Origin: Nitrospinota bacterium
GTDB taxonomy: Bacteria; Nitrospinota; Nitrospinia; Nitrospinales; VA-1
DNA length: 56,697 nt
Assembly: GCA_009873655.1 (NCBI GenBank)
Contig: WAIB01000014.1
Coordinates: forward strand, 1 to 56,697
Direction: 5' to 3'
The translations under genes and the position numbers were made by a program. Shown one piece after another: positions 53,222 to 56,697 of this stretch. The notes beneath the pieces are model-generated. The model did no database searches. It had not been told where the DNA came from and saw only the letters and a list, made by a program, of their open reading frames with translations. Position 1 is the stretch's first letter. Each line of letters starts with the position of its first letter.

Positions 53222-54688
53222 ATGATTGACCCCCACAAGGTCCCGACCTATCTGACTTTTGATGATGTTTTACTGCTTCCCGCATACTCCAGGGTCTTGC
53301 CTGCGAACGTAGATCTTTCTACCCGTTTGACCCGAAAAATCAAACTGAAGTGTCCATTGATTTCCGCACCGATGGATACCGTTACTGAAACGAATCTGGC
53401 TATCGCACTGGCACAGGAAGGAGGTATCGGTATCATTCATCGAAACCTCGCCCCTGAAAGACAACGAAAAATGGTGGACAAGGTCAAACGCTCGGTGAGC
53501 GCGATGATCCCTGACCCGATCACCATGGAACCCGATCAGAAAATCAGCGAAGCTCTTCAAGTGATGAAAAAGTACAACATCACGGGAATTCCTATCACCC
53601 TTAAGAAAAAGCTGGTTGGCATTTTAACCAACCGCGATTTGAGGTTCGAAACCAACCTCAACAAAAAAATTAAATCCCTGATGACCCAGGAAGACCTGGT
53701 CACCATTCCCGAGGGAACGCCCCTGGCAAAATCAAAGCAGATCCTGCATGACAACCGAATCGAAAAACTGCTTGTGGTTGACAAAAAAGGAAATCTGAAG
53801 GGGCTGATCACCATTAAGGACATAGAAAAAGCAGGTCAGTTTCCAAATGCCGCAAAAGATTCCAATGGCCGTTTGCTGGTAGGGGCCGCACTGGGTGTCA
53901 CCCAGAATCCCGGAGAGCATATAGAAGACCTGGTTCGAGTAGGGCTGGATGTACTGGTCATCGACAGCGCCCACGGTCACTCGGAGAAAGTACTGAGCAC
54001 CATTCGCGAAATCAAAAAATCTTTTCCGAAACTGCAGATCATTGGCGGCAACGTGGCCACCGCTGAGGGAACCACTGCACTGATCAAGGCCGGTGTCGAT
54101 GCGGTGAAGGTGGGAATCGGCCCCGGCTCCATTTGCACCACACGGGTTGTGAGCGGGGTGGGAGTCCCGCAAATTTCGGCCGTATCCGAATGTGTGAAGG
54201 TTGCAGAAAAGAAAAATATCCCTGTCATTTCAGATGGCGGCATCAAACTCTCAGGGGATGTCACAAAAGCCATAGCAGCGGGAGCCAATACCGTAATGAT
54301 CGGTTCCTTATTCGCCGGCACAGAGGAAAGTCCCGGTGAGAAAATTCTATATCAGGGAAGAAGCTACAAAGAATATCGTGGAATGGGTTCCATCGCCGCC
54401 ATGTCTCAAGGTTCAAGCGATCGTTATTTCCAGGAGCTGGAGTTATCCGAAAGCAAACTGGTTCCCGAAGGGGTGGAAGCACGCATCCCATACCGAGGCG
54501 CCCTTTCCTTTACCGTCCACCAATTGCTGGGAGGCCTTCGAGCTGGAATGGGATATTGTGGTGCAGCCTCCATTGAAGAATTAAGGAAAAACGCTTCGTT
54601 CATTAAAATCACATCAGCCGGGTTGCGAGAAAGCCACGTCCACGATGTGATCGTCACGAAAGAAGCGCCTAATTACCACATCGACTAG
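53222..54688 (+). CDS. guaB: Inosine-5'-monophosphate dehydrogenase
   Basis: 488 residues, the usual length. Oxidises IMP to XMP, the first committed step to [15 protein letters not shown] begins the barrel; two CBS domains occupy about residues 95-205 ([20 protein letters not shown] and [15 protein letters not shown]); the catalytic loop [17 protein letters not shown] has the active-site Cys at about 305; and [17 protein letters not shown] and the flap [10 protein letters not shown] follow. A TTTACA / TATATA pair sits directly before the ATG, which would give a nearly leaderless transcript; this is only tentative. guaA follows after 25 bases, forming a guaBA operon. Confidence 0.97.
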   Translation: MIDPHKVPTYLTFDDVLLLPAYSRVLPANVDLSTRLTRKIKLKCPLISAPMDTVTETNLAIALAQEGGIGIIHRNLAPERQRKMVDKVKRSVSAMIPDPITMEPDQKISEALQVMKKYNITGIPITLKKKLVGILTNRDLRFETNLNKKIKSLMTQEDLVTIPEGTPLAKSKQILHDNRIEKLLVVDKKGNLKGLITIKDIEKAGQFPNAAKDSNGRLLVGAALGVTQNPGEHIEDLVRVGLDVLVIDSAHGHSEKVLSTIREIKKSFPKLQIIGGNVATAEGTTALIKAGVDAVKVGIGPGSICTTRVVSGVGVPQISAVSECVKVAEKKNIPVISDGGIKLSGDVTKAIAAGANTVMIGSLFAGTEESPGEKILYQGRSYKEYRGMGSIAAMSQGSSDRYFQELELSESKLVPEGVEARIPYRGALSFTVHQLLGGLRAGMGYCGAASIEELRKNASFIKITSAGLRESHVHDVIVTKEAPNYHID

Positions 54689-54713
54689 ATTCACCCAATT
54701 TACTCCGCGAAGA

Positions 54714-56264
54714 ATGACAGACCGACTACACGAACAAAAAGTTCTCATTCTCGATTTTGGGTCGCAATACACTCAAAATATTGCCCGCAAAGTCCGGGAA
54801 TGCCAGGTGTATTGTGAAATTCATCCCTGCACCATTCCGTTGGATAAGATCGTGGAATTCAATGCGAAGGGGATTATTTTATCCGGGGGGCCTGCCAGCG
54901 TTCTCGACCCCAGCTCTCCCTTATGCGATCCAAAATTGTTTGAACTTGAAGTTCCTGTTTTGGGAATTTGTTATGGAATGCAATTGATCACACAATTGTT
55001 GGGGGGCAAGGTCAACCCCTCAGACCATCGAGAGTTCGGACGGGCGGAGTTGATGCTCAAAGAGTTTTCGCATTTGTTCGAAGGAGTCAGAAACAACTCC
55101 ATCGTTTGGATGAGCCATGGCGACCGCATTTCAAAGCTGCCCAATGATTTTAAATCCATCGCCTTCACCGGCAATTCCCCCCTGGCTGCCATAGAAAATC
55201 CGATAGCGAAAATTTATGGCCTGCAGTTCCACCCGGAAGTGGTTCATACGCTGGAAGGGGAAAAAATCCTCAAAAACTTTTTATTTAAAATCTGCGAGTG
55301 TTCAACCAACTGGAAAATGGAATCGCTGGTGGAGTTCATGATTGAGAATATTCGCCAGCAGGTCGGCAATGAAAAAGTCATCTGCGGGCTCAGCGGAGGA
55401 GTCGACTCTTCCGTTGCTGCGGTTTTGATCCATAAAGCCATCGGCGACAACCTCTACTGCATGTTTATCGATAACGGGCTCCTGCGCACCGGGGAAAAAG
55501 AAAAGGTAGAAAAAACCTTTCGAGACAATTTCAACATTAACCTGGATGTGCTTGATGCCTCGGACAAGTTCCTGAATAAACTGGCGGGCATCACCGACCC
55601 CGAACAAAAACGCAAATCCATCGGCAACACATTCATCGAAGTGTTTGAAGAAGAAGCAAAACGACTGGGCAACTTCACTTTTCTCGCACAGGGAACCCTG
55701 TATCCGGATGTGATTGAATCTGTCTCTTTCAAAGGGCCTTCCGCGGTGATCAAATCGCATCACAATGTGGGAGGGTTGCCCGAGAAAATGAATTTGAAAC
55801 TGCTCGAACCTTTCCGCGAATTATTCAAAGATGAAGTTCGGAAATTGGGAAAAGAAATGGACATATCCGATGAAATCATCAATCGGCAACCGTTTCCGGG
55901 TCCGGGCCTTGCCATCCGCATTCTCGGCAACATCACCCGTGACAGGCTGGATATCCTGCGTGCGGCGGACAAAATAATCCTGGAAGAGATTAAAAAGGCA
56001 GGACTCTATAACGACCTGTGGCAATCTTTTGCGGTATTGCTTCCCGTGAAGACCGTTGGAGTCATGGGCGACTCGCGAACTTATGAAAATGTGATTGCCA
56101 TTCGCGCGGTCACCAGCACCGATGGCATGACTGCAGACTGGGCTCACCTCCCTTACGAATTACTCGGCACCTTTTCCAACCGAATCATCAACGAAGTCCA
56201 TGGCGTCAACCGCGTGGTCTACGATATCAGCTCCAAACCCCCCGGCACCATCGAATGGGAATAA
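54714..56264 (+). CDS. guaA: GMP synthase (glutamine-hydrolysing)
   Basis: 516 residues, normal length. Makes GMP from XMP, ATP and glutamine. The N-terminal class I glutamine amidotransferase starts [19 protein letters not shown] and has GICYGMQL with the nucleophilic Cys at about 86 and the LQFHPEV His/Glu pair. The ATP-pyrophosphatase domain has the P-loop [12 protein letters not shown] at about 225-236, and the C-terminal dimerisation domain ends with [15 protein letters not shown]. Second gene of guaBA. A palindromic hairpin at 56376-56395 and the edge of an insertion sequence lie downstream; no classical terminator is obvious. Confidence 0.97.
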   Translation: MTDRLHEQKVLILDFGSQYTQNIARKVRECQVYCEIHPCTIPLDKIVEFNAKGIILSGGPASVLDPSSPLCDPKLFELEVPVLGICYGMQLITQLLGGKVNPSDHREFGRAELMLKEFSHLFEGVRNNSIVWMSHGDRISKLPNDFKSIAFTGNSPLAAIENPIAKIYGLQFHPEVVHTLEGEKILKNFLFKICECSTNWKMESLVEFMIENIRQQVGNEKVICGLSGGVDSSVAAVLIHKAIGDNLYCMFIDNGLLRTGEKEKVEKTFRDNFNINLDVLDASDKFLNKLAGITDPEQKRKSIGNTFIEVFEEEAKRLGNFTFLAQGTLYPDVIESVSFKGPSAVIKSHHNVGGLPEKMNLKLLEPFRELFKDEVRKLGKEMDISDEIINRQPFPGPGLAIRILGNITRDRLDILRAADKIILEEIKKAGLYNDLWQSFAVLLPVKTVGVMGDSRTYENVIAIRAVTSTDGMTADWAHLPYELLGTFSNRIINEVHGVNRVVYDISSKPPGTIEWE

Positions 56265-56375
56265 ATACTCATTAGTAACTCTTTGATTTCCATGTCAAAC
56301 TAATTTCCGCAAAACTTTTCCACAAAATATCTGCCATTGTTTTTGCTGAACTTTTCTCATAACGTTACACAAAAA

Positions 56376-56395
56376 GTCACACAAAACTGTGACTA
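56376..56395. repeat. Short hairpin downstream of guaA
   Basis: Seven-base arms (AGTCACA and TGTGACT) around CAAAAC. It lacks a T tract, so it could be a weak terminator for guaBA or part of the insertion-site sequence next to the IS element. Confidence 0.4.
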
Positions 56396-56407
56396 CTGAA
56401 AACCACT

Positions 56408-56697
56408 GGCCTAGCCCGAAATAACTGATTCAGTCCCTATGTTAGGATTTGGGTCAAAAACCTTGTTGATTAGGAGGGGGGATAAAATGGCCAGGAAACG
56501 ATATACGTCCGAGCAGATTATTGGTTATTTGCGAGAAGCGGAGATATTACAGGCTAAAGGAAGTACGATACCTCAGATATGTAAGAAGATAGGGGTAACC
56601 GAACAAACTTATTACCGTTGGCGGAAAGAGTACGGTAGTTTGAGTGTTGACCAAGCTAAACGGTTGAAGGAAGTTGAGAAAGAAAATGCTCGACTGA
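56408..56697 (+). mobile_element. Left part of an IS3-family insertion sequence, cut by the window edge
   Basis: The OrfA gene of an IS3-family element starts at 56487 and runs out of the window. About 80 bases of non-coding sequence starting TGGCCTAGCC precede it and probably contain the left inverted repeat; the exact boundary is a guess, since the right end is not visible. Confidence 0.55.
56487..56697 (+). CDS. IS3-family transposase OrfA, 3'-truncated by the window
   Basis: The first 70 residues are visible: ARKRYTSEQIIGYLREAEIL, then the helix-turn-helix STIPQICKKIGVTEQTYYRW and a leucine-zipper-like start DQAKRLKEVEKENARL. A strong GGAGG eight bases before the ATG supports the start. 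In this family OrfA binds the ends and a -1 frameshift fuses it to OrfB, the DDE catalytic part; OrfB is beyond the window. It has just inserted, or settled, some 220 bases after guaA. Confidence 0.85.
   Translation, partial: MARKRYTSEQIIGYLREAEILQAKGSTIPQICKKIGVTEQTYYRWRKEYGSLSVDQAKRLKEVEKENARL

Overview
The window is about 57 kb of a Gram-negative bacterial chromosome. The likely source is a marine nitrite-oxidiser-type lineage such as Nitrospinota (Nitrospina relatives). That placement is inferred from an alginate-export-type porin, a hopanoid/carotenoid gene pair, futalosine-pathway menaquinone synthesis (mqnC), a B12-dependent class II ribonucleotide reductase, an ATP-type PEP carboxykinase and many TPR/Sel1/NHL-repeat proteins. 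No 16S gene or other decisive marker is present, so the phylum is moderately supported only. I saw no tRNA, rRNA or CRISPR array.

Layout. 1-5.8 kb: 3' end of an outer-membrane porin with a clear terminator, a periplasmic SurA-like prolyl isomerase, an hpnA-like epimerase followed by a CruF-like carotenoid protein, two tandem paralogous 65-residue membrane proteins and a LOG-family protein. 5.8-7.3 kb: three tandem stand-alone cyclic-nucleotide-binding-domain genes behind a very good sigma-54-type promoter with an upstream palindrome; the middle gene has an in-frame TAG. 7.3-20.2 kb: an envelope-glycan region with four GT2/GT4-type cytosolic transferases in one direction (one split by a T9 frameshift), GT-C membrane transferases, a DUF2304 protein, an epimerase, a flippase-like membrane protein and methyltransferases. 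20.2-22.4 kb: an RNase Z-like hydrolase overlapping prfB, which carries an unmistakable RF2 programmed +1 frameshift site. 22.6-32.4 kb: a GT-C/TPR/GT2 triple fusion, a B12-binding radical SAM protein, a giant protein with NHL-repeat propellers at both ends, and a spermidine-synthase-fold protein.

32.5-39.6 kb is core metabolism: pckA, then a tightly packed run pdxA-rsmA-cobA/hemD (frameshifted at an A7 run)-parvulin-VOC-mqnC ending at a terminator that may serve both strands. 39.6-47.5 kb is accessory: a tyrosine recombinase lacking its C-terminal catalytic end, a J-domain coiled-coil protein followed by a protein of about twenty Sel1 repeats, a methyltransferase, a membrane protein with a duplicated YHP module, and two coupled lipoproteins (TPR and FGE-type). 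47.6-56.7 kb: nrdJ with a strong promoter and a 14-bp-arm palindrome over the expected transcription start, a periplasmic transglutaminase-like protein, guaB-guaA, and the start of an IS3-family element at the right edge.

Several genes plausibly cooperate. The 7-32 kb block looks like surface polysaccharide or lipid-linked glycan assembly: polyprenyl-phosphate sugar donors made by GT2 enzymes would feed the GT-C transferases. The cobA/hemD, radical SAM and nrdJ genes share dependence on the tetrapyrrole/cobalamin pathway. Two of the interrupted genes break at homopolymers (T9, A7), so assembly error must be excluded before calling them pseudogenes; the prfB shift is a real recoding signal. 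The most interesting new material is the sigma-54-driven cNBD cluster, the nrdJ operator, the GT/TPR/GT fusion, the double-NHL protein and the J-domain/Sel1 pair.
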